Assembly (NCBI GenBank): GCA_002105175.1
Contig: MCGE01000020.1
Span: 1-64,000 of the forward strand
Reading direction: 5' to 3'
DNA length: 64,000 nt
Source: Absidia repens
Lineage: Eukaryota > Mucoromycota > Mucoromycetes > Mucorales > Cunninghamellaceae
This document shows, in pieces, positions 46,905 through 59,474 of this stretch (position 1 is the first letter of the stretch; each line of letters begins with the position of its first letter). A program made the translations under genes and the position numbers. A model generated the notes under the pieces. It worked only from the letters and a program-made list of their open reading frames with translations, did no database searches and was not told where the DNA came from.

Positions 46905-47515
46905 GCTAGCAGAGACCACTAAGTTGCGCAAAGGTCAACAGTAAGCGTGGGGTCTAATGGAGCTAGCAAGAGAGAAACTAGAGATTTCTGGAGAATGGTC
47001 AACGCTAGCGTAAAAAGATAATACTAAAGTGAGGGAGGGAATATAATGTACATTACAAGGCATGAGAAAGAACAAAAGAATATGAAACACTATAATAACA
47101 ACCAACGCTAATCAAAAGGGCGAAATTGTAAAAGAGATCTATTGTACAAAATATAGAAGAGACTAATGGGACATTTTTTCATAGAACTGGTAAAAAGAAA
47201 GGTATTTTATTTTCTTAGATCTAAATACAAACTATGAGCAAACTAGTATTAAACTAAGCTAATGGAGGCTCCAAAAAGCCAACTAATGGTGCCGTCAGAT
47301 CCTAGATTCAAAATGAAAGGGGTTTCCCATGCATGTTGTAATTCCTATTCTGAAAACGCTTCTAAACTAGTCCTGACACTATTCCAAGTCCAACATAACC
47401 TCATAGAAGTTGAATGGTGAAGAAAAGAAAAAAAAAAGAAAAGGATGAGGAAAAAATAATTAAAGAAGTAAATAAATATTTCACGTGGGCGGGATGTGAA
47501 ATGCTTTTTTTTTGG
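46905..47515 (-). repeat. dispersed transcript-like repeat, copy 5
   Basis: Reverse complement: CATCCCGCCCACGTG at the start (47482-47500), pyrimidine tract, TATGAGGTTATGTTGGACTT, GTGTCAGGACTAGTTTAGAA, TGCATGGGAAACCCC, TAGTTGGCTTTTTGGAGCC, TCATAGTTTGTATT, AATAAAATAC, CCCATTAGTCTCTTC. It extends through blocks shared with copies 3 and 6 (GCTAATGGAGCTAGCA-type and AGAATGGTCAACGCTA-type segments). Confidence 0.78.
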
Positions 47516-48314
47516 TAGAGACAACGAGGACCTTTGTTTTTCTTTTTTGGTTTTGTATTTGTTAGTTCAATCAATTCGATAGCACATAATCAATATCGTA
47601 GTTATCTTCTAATTACAATAAACAGAACCATCAATCCGGAATGACGGTTACCTATCCTTTTACAGCAAACGCCATCGACAGCATCGTGTACCTGTCCTCT
47701 TTTTAAAGCAGCCTCCACCATTCATCATTGGCAGCATGATGACTTCATTCTAACGGTGACTTTGGATTCACCATGGAGAAATTTAGCTTAATTTAGCTTG
47801 CATACCATTAACTGTTGAAAAGTTTGTCATTCGCCGCAGATTTGATTACCCTCTTAGTTACCATACGCAATGTCTATTCTATAATAAAAAAAAATAATCG
47901 CCCTTTTATATGCCTTCAATGAATTCCTTCAATAGTTTATAATGTATTATAAAATGTTTTTAAGTAGTATAACAGGAATCTTTTCCTAAGAAAAGGTCGG
48001 TCTATCTGCCTATCGTACCCTTTCATTTTTCAGGCCTAGGAGACTACCTTCGCTCTCACCTCCTGTCACGCTCAAAAAAACAAAAACAACAGGTGTTGCT
48101 CGGTGTCTATTTTATATGATACTATTAAGAAAATAATATTAGCGTTCTCAAAGTCAACCCCATTGGTACCATAAAAAAAAACATCACTGCGATTCGGTGG
48201 GAGGGGCGTTTAGGACATAATTCGAGTGTAGTAGCTTTATATAAGCGCCTGGCAACAAACGCTACTCAACTACTTCCAGTACTCTGTCTATCTCATATAA
48301 TTGTCTCTTTCATG

Positions 48315-48357
<43 letters not shown>

Positions 48358-48917
48358 AGAAAAAAAAAGTAAGTGTGTGTGTATGTAGTTCCCCTCACTC
48401 CTAATTGTGATGAATATAAACAAATTGATGGCAAGAAAAATATAAACGTCGAAAATACCAACTCAGAATTTCCTGACCGACGAAAAAGAAAGAGCTGTCA
48501 TTGGATCAATCAATAGTGTAAAAAGCAAAATGCAATATAATATTCCATAACGACAAAATCAATATATATATATATATATATATATATGCAAAAAGCATAT
48601 TGTGTCGTTCGCTCGAATAGCTTTGAAAAGATACTACAGTCTCAATCCTATTTGAATAGCAAAAGACAGAAGAACAGAAGACAAAAGACAAAAAACAAAC
48701 ATAAAGATAACGACGCACACGGCAATGAAAAATCACATCAATCACGTTTCATACTGATAAATGAGGTTTTATTGTTCATTCAGTTTTTTGAATACAAAAG
48801 CTATTTTTCCACAATCAACTATATCTCTGTAAATCCCATTTTTTTCACTAGCTATTAAACTGATCAATGTATCCTTCTTTTTCGTGTAAGGACTAATTAT
48901 AAAAAAGAAAAGGGTTG
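47516..48917. other. intergenic, 3' flank of NUP84
   Basis: 1.4 kb with two dinucleotide microsatellites: (TA)n(TG)n at 48315-48358 and (TA)n at 48563-48587. The stretch near 47670-47750 resembles 30195-30265. Minus-strand sequence at 48886-48772 could form an alternative last exon of NUP84. Confidence 0.45.
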
Positions 48918-51900
48918 TTAGCCAAAGTTTGCATTGTATCTTATTCCTTTATTTTTATCATAGTACCTGGTATCAATGTCTTTTGTGCTATATTGTATAT
49001 GATGAAGACGAATAACTGCTTCCGGTATGTATAATTTTCGCAATGCATCATTTGGTCTTGCTTCCGATCCAATTCCTCCTATATCATTACCAAATTGAGT
49101 GAAGTAGCAAAAAGAGAGAGAGAAAAAAAAAAGAGCCAATTGAGTCACAAACAAACACCATTTTATTATTTGTTGTATTATATACCTTTGAGCCATGAAG
49201 AAGTAAGGAGGGTTCGTAGCCGAATTTCAAGTTTTTCAGTACTTTCGAGTATTTCATTTTTCCATGCGAGTGTGCGTTTCAATGTTGCCAATTCATCCCT
49301 ATATAGATCATCGCCACAAAAAATGAATACAGCTTACAGCATTTTTTTTTTTTTTTTTTTTTTTTTTGGTGTCATCTTACGTCGTGGTATCAGGTTTTGC
49401 CCCATATAGTGTATTCCAAGAAGCAAACAGTCGCCAGCATTCCAACAATGAAGTGTGATCTTGAAATTCTTCCAAATAACCAGGTAATTTAAATCCGCCT
49501 TGGGTTTGCAGCACACAATGATTTACCGCATTCAAAGGAATTGCCTCGACCATCATCTCCGCCAAATAAACCTTTCGGATACCAAGATATTTGCGAATCA
49601 TCCCGTTAGTTTCCTTGATTGCCTGACCATACAGTGATTCATCAGCCAAAAGCCATTCCAGTGCTTGAAGAAACGCCGATACATCGTCTGGTGTTTGTCC
49701 CTCAAGTTCAAATTGTTCAGCACCACTTTTATCATAATGTATGGGGTGATCCTTGAGATTCTTCTGTATGTAAAAAGTAATATTAATCCATTGATGATTT
49801 TAAATCAATACCTTGACACCTATCCTTCCGCCTCTTTTCTTTTTTCAACTTACCTTTGATGTGTGTTGCAAACCAAGATAGAAGGTTCGTAGTAGGATAG
49901 ACTTGATATTCAAATTGTATTGTGAGCCCATTTCCACCAATAATTTACGTTCTTCTTTGTCACCGTCGAAGTCTACACAGCGCAAAAGAAATCAAGACAA
50001 AATGTATCATCAGACTTTTTTTTATAGCCTACTAGTCAGTTCCCAAGCGCATTCCTTACCATTTAAGAATTCAGAAAATAGTTTTGCTTCTAGTTCGTCA
50101 CCAAGCTTCGATGTATAAAATGCCAGTGTCTTGGGCTACAGAAATACACGCAATAGATGAGTATATTTTCAAAAGAGGCAAAAAGCATAAGTTTTCCTTA
50201 CATAGAATGTTGGTGGATATTGATTTCGTTTGGCATAGTGATAAATAATTTGTTCAGAATTTTTATCGCTTGAGGATGATCTGAGATATTGTCTTGCATA
50301 CACAACAAATGCCGCCATGAATCGATCCATTTGGTGACGGATATCAGCGTCATCCCTATATTAATGGTAAAGAAGAAACAAAATAGAAGTGATTACTATC
50401 ACTGCTTTGAAAGTCACGTTTTCTCCGCTTCTTTTCATATACCTGATTATAAATGCCTTAAAGTATGCTCCATCTTTTTTGTTTTCGTAAGCCAGTTGGT
50501 ATAGGTGGGTCAAGTCTTGCTTCAATATATGTGTCTGGACCAGATGAAAGAAGTGCCCAGGATGTTTTCTATATGTATATATATTAAAAGAAGAAGAGAG
50601 TTGGACACGCTTTCCTTTTCCATCACACTTTTTTTTTTATCTCTGTCCCCCCCACCTTTACCTTGGTAAATTATTGTCTTTTCTATTGGCGATGTTTTCA
50701 TTTTCCTTGTTCAGTTTTGTAACATCAGCAATAATCGTGGTCGTGTTTGCAATATTGTCGATAACGAGTTCCATTCGAGAATTATAACATGCCCAAATAG
50801 CATCTTCCCAGGTTTGGCAAACAGGTAGTACCTGTAGACATCCCATCCCGCATAGACGCACAAAATAAGAAGAAATCAGAAATCATTCTTGCCATTTGCT
50901 CTATGAAGACCTTCCCAAAAAGTAACTTACATTGTCGACATCCCCTAATAAAATGGCGTACACCGCTTTTCCATATGGTCCTAATCCTTTCTATTGGTAG
51001 TAAAGTAGAATAAAGTTGCAAGTCATCAACGTGAGTATACCATTCATTTTCGTTTCAATGCGGCAATGTGTACTGGTGGTTATTCTTACCTTTTTGAGTA
51101 ACCCTTTGCAGGATAACCGCCAAGATCGTTGTTCGTCTGGATCCAATTCAAGATGCTCGCCAACTAACGTGTAAATAATAGCAATAATAATAAAAATCAA
51201 ACAATCCGTCTTGTTGTCTACCCGTGATTGCCCATGAACTTACGCTGTATCTTTTTGCATCGCTGCACATATGACTTGATCAAAGTAATCCGCCAAGGTT
51301 CATCATTCTCGACCGAAATACGTACAGCATCATCCAAGTCGCCCTTTCGTAAACTGTTGTATAGAGATTCATCGATTTTTTCCTGTCTGATCTCTTCATC
51401 TTGAGTTGTCCGCCGTCGCTGTGCTGCATCGGCAACAAAACCGTCGTATAACTGATTAGCCTCTTGAGCGTGGTGAAAGTGATCATCGTCATCGTCGTCT
51501 GTGTTGTCGTCGTCCAGGTGGATGCCACGTTTGCGGGTGATCATAGGGGAGGTATTGCTTGATCTAGTAGGTGTTGCTATAGGAAAGGTAAACATGGCGT
51601 GAATTTCAGCATCTATTTCGTCTTCCATTGGATCCTGTTTCAAGCTATCCGGAAGGCGAATGTCGTCCGTCATATTGCTGATCCAATCTTTAATATTCTG
51701 TAACATCGTTCAAAAAATAAAAAATAAAAAATAAAAAACAGTAGAAGAGTAATAAAGTAAGTCCCCTCTGTTCAAGTAGATCAATTCTAGACATGATTTG
51801 TTGACTTACTGAGCATTTATGAAGGGGAGTGCTTGATCTGTATTTATTGTCATAAAATAAATGCCGGTGTCAAACATCGAAACGAAGGACTTTCAAGTTA

Positions 51901-52403
51901 GTAATATATTCTGATACCCAGTTGTTTCCGAAGGAGAAGCCCTTGTCACATGTTTCCTTACCTTTGAATTGTATCCAGCAGCGACCATGTAGCGCGTTCA
52001 CCGTGCAAAAAGGCCATTTCCTTTTGTCCAGACTCCTTTGAAGCAATGGAAGAATTTTTGATGTGGTCCAGTCTATAGTGTATTTTATCAGAAACAAAAA
52101 AAGGAGTTAGGGAGGTATTTTATGTTGATCGCGCGTTTTGGTGGACCTACCTGTAAGAAACAATATCAGCAAGCATACCTGCTATGGTTTGTTCAGGCAA
52201 TAGCTGGGAGGGTCCACGGTCCAGGATCTCTGTAAAGGTCTGGTCCAGATCATAATTACACCGTTCGAATATAGTTTTGCCTTGCTAAAAGAGTAAACAA
52301 ACGATTTAGTTGTAAAATCGTCGAAAGAATAAGTTTTCATTAGTTTCAGCTGTATATAGATCGTCGTATTTCTTCTTTTTCTTCTTTAAAAGATGCTTAC
52401 CAT
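48918..52403 (-). CDS. NUP84: Nucleoporin Nup84/Nup107
   Basis: Scaffold nucleoporin of the Y-complex (Nup84/Nup107-160 complex) in the nuclear pore outer rings. About twelve exons; the first contains only ATG (52401-52403) before GTAAGC. A 28-nt exon near 51827-51800 encodes SSTPLHKC. Family features: an acidic, disordered N-terminal region with a poly-Asp run (LDDDNTDDDDDDHF), then helical solenoid sequence with the conserved block ESLYNSLRKGDLDDAV, followed by EPWRITLI; then GLGPYGKAVYAILLGDV, TWEDAIWACYNSRME and the C-terminal DALRKLYIPEAVIRLHHI. The C-terminus is uncertain: the frame stops at 48918, but a donor near 48970 and an acceptor near 48887 could add an exon ending near 48772. 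Confidence 0.88.
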
Positions 52404-53149
52404 TGTAAAAAAATAAATAAATGTTGAGGCGGAAGAGAAAGGAGAGTGTCCAGAATTGAAGAATCACTCTTACAAAAAAAGGACAGTTTAATCACCGATG
52501 CACGCTATCCAATTTAAATTCAAAAAATCTCTTTCGCGGTAAACTGTCAAAAGTGAAACCAAAAAAAAAAAAATCGTAGCCATATAGTTCTCAACATCCA
52601 AAAAAGGAGCATTTTTTTCATTTGATTTAAAAAACCTCTATTCCAATAATCGGCCTCAGGCATGTACGTGACATTGATCTACACCATGTTTGTCCTTTAA
52701 AACCAGCTATCATAAAAAAATGACACCCTTCGCTTTAAAAGGTGGATGGACCTTAGGACTTTCTGTCTATGCTCAACGTTCCGCCGATACGGTATATTTC
52801 GGTGGGCAGTTCTTGGGCATTTTACTATACAATAAGACATATATGATAATAAAATAATGAACTGAATATGCAGATGTGCGGGTTATAATATTTTTATAAA
52901 GGAGACTATGTGGACAGTACGGCTTTGGCTCATTAATTTGTTTGGTGGATCGGAAATAGTGCCAACGCTCGTATCAGTAACCTAGGGCTGCAGGTCAGTC
53001 TCTGGAAAATTTAAAATGCAGGTGATTGACTGGACACCCATATAATAACCACAATAGCGATTTTTTTTTTCATTGTATAATGAATGTGGTAGAGGACGGA
53101 TAGTAAAAAGATATATTCTATTTCAAGGAATACGGTAGATACTAAGCTA
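52404..53149. other. intergenic, NUP84 upstream region
   Basis: A-rich sequence near the start codon; nothing recognised further up. Confidence 0.45.
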
Positions 53150-53735
53150 ATAATGTGAGCTTGATTATGACAGAAGAGATCTACGGGAGGTAGAATGAGT
53201 AGTACTATTTGAATAATCGAAGAATGGTCAACACTAATTTAAAAAGACGTTTTAAAAGGGGGCTTGAGATATGGTGCTGTACAGATATCAGAAAGGCAAA
53301 AAGAAGATCTTTTATTGAAGCACGACAACGATCAACACTTATGAAACGGGATTGATGGTTGTGAAAAAAGGGATCAACTGTACAAACATGAGAGAGACTA
53401 ATGGAATAAATTTTATTGTAATATGTAAAAAGAGACATATTTTATTCGATTTTAGATATAAACAATGACAAACTAATACTAAACTAGGCTAATGGAGATT
53501 CCAAAAAGCTCAACTTATGGGGGCCCAAAATCCTGAATTCATAACTGAATGGGTTTGCCCATGCAACCATCCCTGAACTGAAACCCTTCTAAACTAGCGC
53601 TGATACTAATCTAAGATCATCACAACTTCGAAAACGCTAAAATAGTGAAGAAAACAAAACAAAAACAAAAAAAAAAGAAAGAGTGCGAAAAAAATTAGGT
53701 GAAATTAAAATCCACGTGGTCGGGATTTGAATGTT
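53150..53735 (-). repeat. dispersed transcript-like repeat, copy 6
   Basis: Reverse complement starts CAAATCCCGACCACGTGG and contains GATCTTAGATTAGTATCAG, TTGCATGGGCAAACCCATTC, GAATTCAGGATTTTGGGCC, TTAGCCTAGTTTAGTATTAG, CGAATAAAATATG and TTCCATTAGTCTCTCTCATG. The hairpin has compensating changes (GGGCAAACCC) compared with GGGGAAACCC in other copies. Confidence 0.78.
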
Positions 53736-54100
53736 TTTTGTGAGGATGTGTGGAGACGCCTCCTCATGCCTAAAGCAATCCATGGATTTTAATCCTGCTG
53801 TTTTGTACACACGCTGTAATTCCCGTATTCTCCCTGCATCATATGGTGGCCAATAAATCCATTTCCCCATGCTGGCTGAATCTTAGATTTCACATATAAT
53901 CAATAGGTCAGAACTAAATCAACATTACTAGGAACAAAATATTTCAATGGTTCAAGAAAAGACGAAGCCCGGTATCATAGAGAGTAGAATGTTTATTTCA
54001 AATAAATAACTATGATGAGGGATAACAAAAAATAATGCCAGAAAAAGAATAACTAATCAAACTAATACGATCTATAATACAAATAAATAATAATATCTAT
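53736..54100. other. spacer with RRP8 3' end
   Basis: Immediately outside the repeat copy lies a 77-codon minus-strand frame start (MGKWIYWPPYDAGRI), 53870 downward, that runs into the repeat; no homologue recognised. TTTATTTCAAATAAA near 53992 can serve as RRP8 polyadenylation signal. Confidence 0.35.
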
Positions 54101-54557
54101 CTACGCTTGTAAAGACAGGGCTTCAAAAGGATTTGGGATTTCTTGCGCAATTTGTTTTGGTTTGTCCGGACGCCAGCACCTTGCTGTAAAGCTCGCTTTT
54201 GTTTTTGATAATCCTTCCAGCATTTCCTCGTCAAGTTCATCAACCGTTGTATCTTGTTCGTGCGTCTTGGTAAAGTAGAGCATAACAAACATTTTATTGT
54301 CGTCATCCTAATAATAATCAAAATGACATAAGTGAGATGTAATGCACTTTACATATGTCTAACTTCCCTCCCTGCTTTTTTTCTTTTACCTTTTCCATAA
54401 AATCGAATCCAATGCTTTCAACAAGGTCAATAAAACCATCAATGTCACTGAATCTACTAACAACTTCAGCAATCTTCATTTCACCACTAGATAAATATAG
54501 AAATAATAAAAGATTAGTCAGTGACACACTAATGACTCTATAGTTGTATATCTCTTT

Positions 54558-54593
<36 letters not shown>

Positions 54594-56062
54594 TGCTTTA
54601 CCCTTGTTTCAAGATACGGTGAGCTTCCTTCAAAAAGTCGAGGTAGTTGGTACCCATAAGTGACAAAGAGAATACCACGACGTCAACAGTATTGGCAGAT
54701 AATGGTAACTAGATCAGTTTGTAACAATAGTAAATAAAAGAGAGAGGCTTGCAGTTAGACTCACTGATCAATTCTTCCTATACCATATACTTTTTTTTTT
54801 TTTTTTTGTTTTACCTTTGTAATATCACAAGCAATCACTTTATCATTCTTGGCAATTAAATCATAGCTGAGTACCTTTTGCTTTTTCAAAGTATGTCCAA
54901 TGACAGCATCACCACATCCAAGATCAGCTACGACAGTGCCTTTGGGAGTTTTCCGAAGTTGGTCCAGGATAAGATCGACAGGGTTCACAGGCCAAGATTC
55001 CACTTGATGTCTGAACCCTTCATGATACTAAACAAAACAAAATATAATAAAGCACGTCAACATCCGTGGGTTCTATTATTCCCCTTCCCCCCGCCCCTTG
55101 ATTTTGATATTGCACTTACTTCATCAAAGAGTTCTGGTTTTTCCTGAAACAAAGAATATGCCTCGTTACCTTCGGTGGTATACAATTTCTCGTTTAACCA
55201 GCGGAATCTTGCACCAGATAACTTTTCCTTCATCTTGAGTTGAAGCGCTGTGAGTCCAGGTTCGCTTTTATTGGCAATGACTGGGGTGACTTCCTTGGTT
55301 GATTTCTTAGGCGTTGGTGCTTGTGTTGGAGCTGATGCTGATGCTGGTACTGGTGGTGTTGGTGCTTTCTTGGCATGTGCAGGTGCGGGAGTGGACTTGC
55401 TCTTGTCGAGAAGCTATATATATTAAAGAAAAAACAGGCAAAAAATTGGTCATTGTGTGTCAGCAATACATACATACATACATTGTTGAAATCCTTTTTC
55501 TTCTACCTACCGCCTTGAGTTTGTTTTTCTTGCTGGCATCTAATGGCTTCTTGTTGGGTTTACTGTTGACCTTGACGTTCTCGGTGCTTGCAACACCGGC
55601 CTTCGCTGGTGATCGATCAATGTTTTTGGCTTCCTTTTCAGAGTTATCTTTGGTTGATTGTTTAGGATCCTGTTTCTGCTTCTTGGGAATTGCTGATTGT
55701 TCCGGTTTGTCCTGATCTTGGTTTGATCTCAAGTGTTGCTTCGTTGTTGGGGAGGGTGCCTGCTTTGCTTGAGCTTTCTTCTTCGGCTGCTTTTGTTGGG
55801 AAGTAGTGACTGTATCTGATTGATCGAGTTTGGGTTTCTTTGCTGTTGCTGAATCGTCGTTATCACCTTTATTATTCTTCTGACGTTCTCGTTTCTTTTG
55901 ATGCTTATCTTTTTTAGGTCCTAATTGATCGAATTGGGCTTGAAGCTGATCGGCGTTCTTGGTCACTTTCGTTGAGGAAGCGTCATCTTTGTTTTGTTTT
56001 TTTTTCGTGTCCACTGCAATGTTGGTTGGTAGTGACCATCCTGATGTTTTGAATAGTTCCAT
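54101..56062 (-). CDS. RRP8: rRNA methyltransferase Rrp8
   Basis: Nucleolar SAM-dependent methyltransferase that makes m1A in helix 25.1 of large-subunit rRNA and takes part in early pre-rRNA cleavage. The N-terminal half (about 230 residues) is Lys/Gln/Ser-rich and disordered, as expected for nucleolar targeting. The catalytic half carries the family signatures: [55 protein letters not shown] (SAM motif I), [39 protein letters not shown] and [13 protein letters not shown]. About six exons. Start at [12 protein letters not shown] (56062), whose hydrophobic opening is also typical. The Ala/Pro/Thr linker between the halves ([18 protein letters not shown]) is not conserved. Confidence 0.94.
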
Positions 56063-56458
56063 TATGATCGAGAATAGGAGGACGAGAAAGAAAAAAAAAA
56101 AGTAGAAAAAAATTCAGATACCGAATTGCTTTTCAAAAAAATTCAAGCCTCCCAAACTTGGCGACCTTATGCAAAGCAAGCAGTTTAAAGTCCCGCCCAT
56201 CCTTTCTTTTTCCATCAATTTTCTAGGGTCCTTTTCCGCCCAACTGGCTCCAATTCCAGGTCTTCGTAGACCCCCGCCCAAAAAAAAGAAAACTCGATAT
56301 GTAGGCAAATATATATCATGATTCCCATATATTCATTCAAACAAATGACCAAAACAAATGTCCAACGCAAATCATATAAATAAAAGTAAATCTTTATTCA
56401 AATTTCAAAAAACCGAAGAGTATTCTGATATATGGGTAGGGGAGAGGGGAGATCTATA
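56063..56458. promoter_or_regulatory. RRP8 upstream region / G-patch gene 3' flank
   Basis: About 400 bp between two minus-strand genes. GTCCCGCCCATCC at 56192 is a GC-box-like element on the promoter side of RRP8. TTTATT near 56392 is a minus-strand AATAAA suited to the upstream gene. Confidence 0.35.
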
Positions 56459-58146
56459 CTAAAGTTCTTCCTGTAAGCGTCTCCGAGCCTAAGAAACGAA
56501 AATAAATAAATGAATAAATTAGCACGATGATCAGAAAGCTTCCAACACCTTTTCTTTCATCTCTTACCAATTCCTTTGCCCGGTCTTTGTAGGAATGTCC
56601 ACCACCGCTATCCAATCTTGATTTCGCATTTGCCGACCCGAGTCCAGCTCCTTGAGCATATCGTTCAGCGGTAACAGGATCAACGATACCCGAACCTTCC
56701 TTTCCAAGACCTTGACCTCTTTTCCATCCCATTTGCTGTAACATTCTAGCGCCTACATTATCATCTGCCACTGGCTTTGTCAAAGTAGCCCCACTAAAGA
56801 TTGCCAAAAAAAAAAGGGAGGGAGAACTGTTAGGGAATAATAAATACAAATCTGATGGATTAGGCTTATTACCTTTCAAAAGATTTCTTGGCGTTGGTTT
56901 CTTGATTTGGTCTGACGAGTGGTGGTCTTTTGTTGTAGGGTAATTCAAGATCAGGGCATTCTGGTTGATTATACGCCTGCCGACGTTCTGCTGCTCTATT
57001 TCGGTATGTAATAGGTGTCTATGTATATAAGGAGAAAACAGGTTGGATCAGGTTATTTATTATTATTCACTATAGATCATTGATGACTTACTTCTGAGGA
57101 GCTTGTTACATCATCTGCAATTGCTGGTGTTGCTGATGTTGCCGGCATTGTTGGCGTTGCTTGTTTTGTTGCTTGTTGTCGTAGTTTAGCTCTAGCTTTG
57201 TCAATGGCTACCGGATCTTGACTATTTTTCTAGTTGAGGTATAGTGTGTCAATATAAAAAAACAAAATACATAATCCCTGATGCCAGTCAACCCCCCCTT
57301 CCCTTTTCCTCTCACAACCTAGACATACACCCTCTCTCAATATTCCACAAAATACAAATCTCTGATCACCATTATCATTCTCTCCTACCCTACCCACAGT
57401 ACGTCCTCCTCCTCATCCCCCCGCCTTTTGATATACAACGCCAGCCATCAACACCACTCGTCCACAATAACAAAGAAAAAAGAAAAATAAAGAAAAGGTA
57501 GTGGCCATGTGTCGTACTTTGTGCAGATCAGATAAAGCTTGATGTCGAGTGATGTCCTGTTTTGATTTGAATTTGCGATTGCAGAGTAAGCAGGCCATCA
57601 GTTGATAGTCACCGAAGTCAACTTGCAAGGCATCGTCAGGTCCTGTTGATTGAGAAGCTAATTGTTGTTGTTGTGGTTTCGACACTTCATCTTGTATTTC
57701 CTCACAAGGCATGCCTTGCGATGCGGCGAGTTCTTCCTGTGACTGGCCCCAGCGCTCTAAATAGGAGTGAACCTAACAAAACAATATACAGTATAGTACA
57801 GTGGCGTATTAAAAGACTTGTGGTGGTCATCTTTGTGCAAAGGTTTTTTAGAGGGGGGGTTTACCTTTTTCGTGGCCAACACACCGCTATCTTTTTCTGT
57901 CCGTTTTCTTTTCTTGTCAATGTTGCTCGTCGAGGATGTCATGTCATGTGCTGAGGATGTTGGTTGATCAGTGGTGGTGGTGGATGGAATGTTGTGTTCA
58001 GTGGATGTTACCGGTGCCGCAGAATGGTTCATACCGGTTGATGTTGATCTAGTCGCACTGTCGTCTTCTGACGGAGCATCAGTTGATAAATCGGAGCGGA
58101 TAATAAACTTGAAGGTTGGTTGGGATTGCTTGGACTGAGAAAACAT
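56459..58146 (-). CDS. RBM5/RBM10-type zinc finger and G-patch protein
   Basis: Matches the C-terminal part of the splicing factors RBM5 and RBM10. Order: N-terminal region (MFSQSKQSQPTFKF; Ser/Thr-rich); C2H2 finger block LMACLLCNRKFKSKQDITRH with QALSDLHK; ITYRNRAAERRQAYNQPECP; G-patch GARMLQQMGWKRGQGLGKEG; YAQGAGLGSANAKS; HSYKDRAKEL; and ARRRLQEEL at the end. The linkage of finger, RNRAAERR, G-patch and YKD is specific to this family. No RRM, RanBP2 finger or OCRE domain is seen upstream, unlike the animal proteins. It is either a short fungal form or has unrecognised upstream exons. Probable role: spliceosome, G-patch stimulation of a DEAH helicase. Start at 58146 is the only in-frame ATG near the first conserved residues. 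Confidence 0.82.
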
Positions 58147-59474
58147 AAAAGAAATGATATAAAGAAAAAAAGAAAAAAAAAAGTGCGGAGGCCATGATGA
58201 TTGAAAAATTTCAATCACCGCAGTCAAGAATAGCCTTAAATTCGCTGCTCAACTTCAACGGGAAAAAAAGAATAACTACTATAGGCAAAGAATACCTAAC
58301 GTTAATTCTTTTTCTACTGAATAACCCCCTCTTTTTTTCTCACTATTGTGCAGATTAGGAAAAACGTAAAATAAGTTTTCGTTGGTGCAATTTTTTTCTT
58401 TTTGTATTCTCAACGGTCCTGGAGGGCATGATTCAAAGTACTCCCACGTAGCACTCTCAATTTCCAAAAAAAAAAGATACTGCGCGGGGATGCAAACATT
58501 TCCACATTTCTAAAAAATGGATCGACTTGGTTTCAGGGAGGGATTATTGGGATGTAGTTTTTGATATAAGTAGACGCTTCTACCATTTTACACCTTCGTC
58601 GGTGGCCCCTTGGGCCTTGCCTAGCTTCAATTTGAAGCATCTTACATATATATATATATATATATTATATGCAAAATAGTAATAATACTAAAAGCTGGAT
58701 ATATACAGTATTACAATCTAATGAAGTTACGCTATTGTACGTTAGTGACGCGGCCTAGTTCGATTAATTTAAACAGTAGAGAGGGAATACGGTCACATTT
58801 CATATTAAATGACCTAGAACTGCTACCAAGTCAGTAGGCCATTGGTGTGTGTGTGGTGCAAATAGTCATATATAGGAGATAAAGCAGTAAAAAAATATTC
58901 TATAGTGGCGGTCACATGTACTGTATAGCACGAATAGGTTCATTTATATCATTGCCTGAGCAGGGGTATGGCTATCTTCGATACTGCGTGATCCAAGACT
59001 GCTGACCACTTCCTGGGCCACGGGTGGGGAAGAAGTAAATCAGAGAGCAGATTTTTGGTAGGACGCTCACAAAACACTCATGAAAACAACTCTGACAAGT
59101 ATTCAGAAGGTCAAAAGATGGTTAATAAAAAAAAGCATATTTTATTAAGGCGTATTGGTAGTTACGAAAGAGAAAGACAACGGATTCATTGTAACAAAAA
59201 GCTTAATGGAATGATCTATTGGAGGAAACAATGCCATCATATCTACATGAAAATTTCAGCTAAATACTTTGACTGTGTGGTATACATGCAAACAACATAG
59301 ACGAAAAAAAAGGGTAGAAAGACACAGAAGAAGTGAGGTATAGTATATGTCATGTCAACATTCATAACTTTTTTTATTGAATAAGGAAATAAAAAAAAAG
59401 TAATACAATCTAATAATAAATCAGGGCTAAAACTAAACCACAAAGTCTATATGATAAGATCTAATATACCCTAT
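58147..59474. other. intergenic, no gene seen
   Basis: 1.3 kb with A/T runs and a (TA)n stretch at 58648-58668. One minus-strand frame at 58467-58279 (starts MEIESATWEYFESC) has no support. Confidence 0.45.

Noticed and set aside
53637..53870. Frame starting MGKWIYWPPYDAGRI
   Set aside because: It runs straight into the dispersed repeat, has no recognised homologue and no splice support; possibly a relic cut by the insertion.
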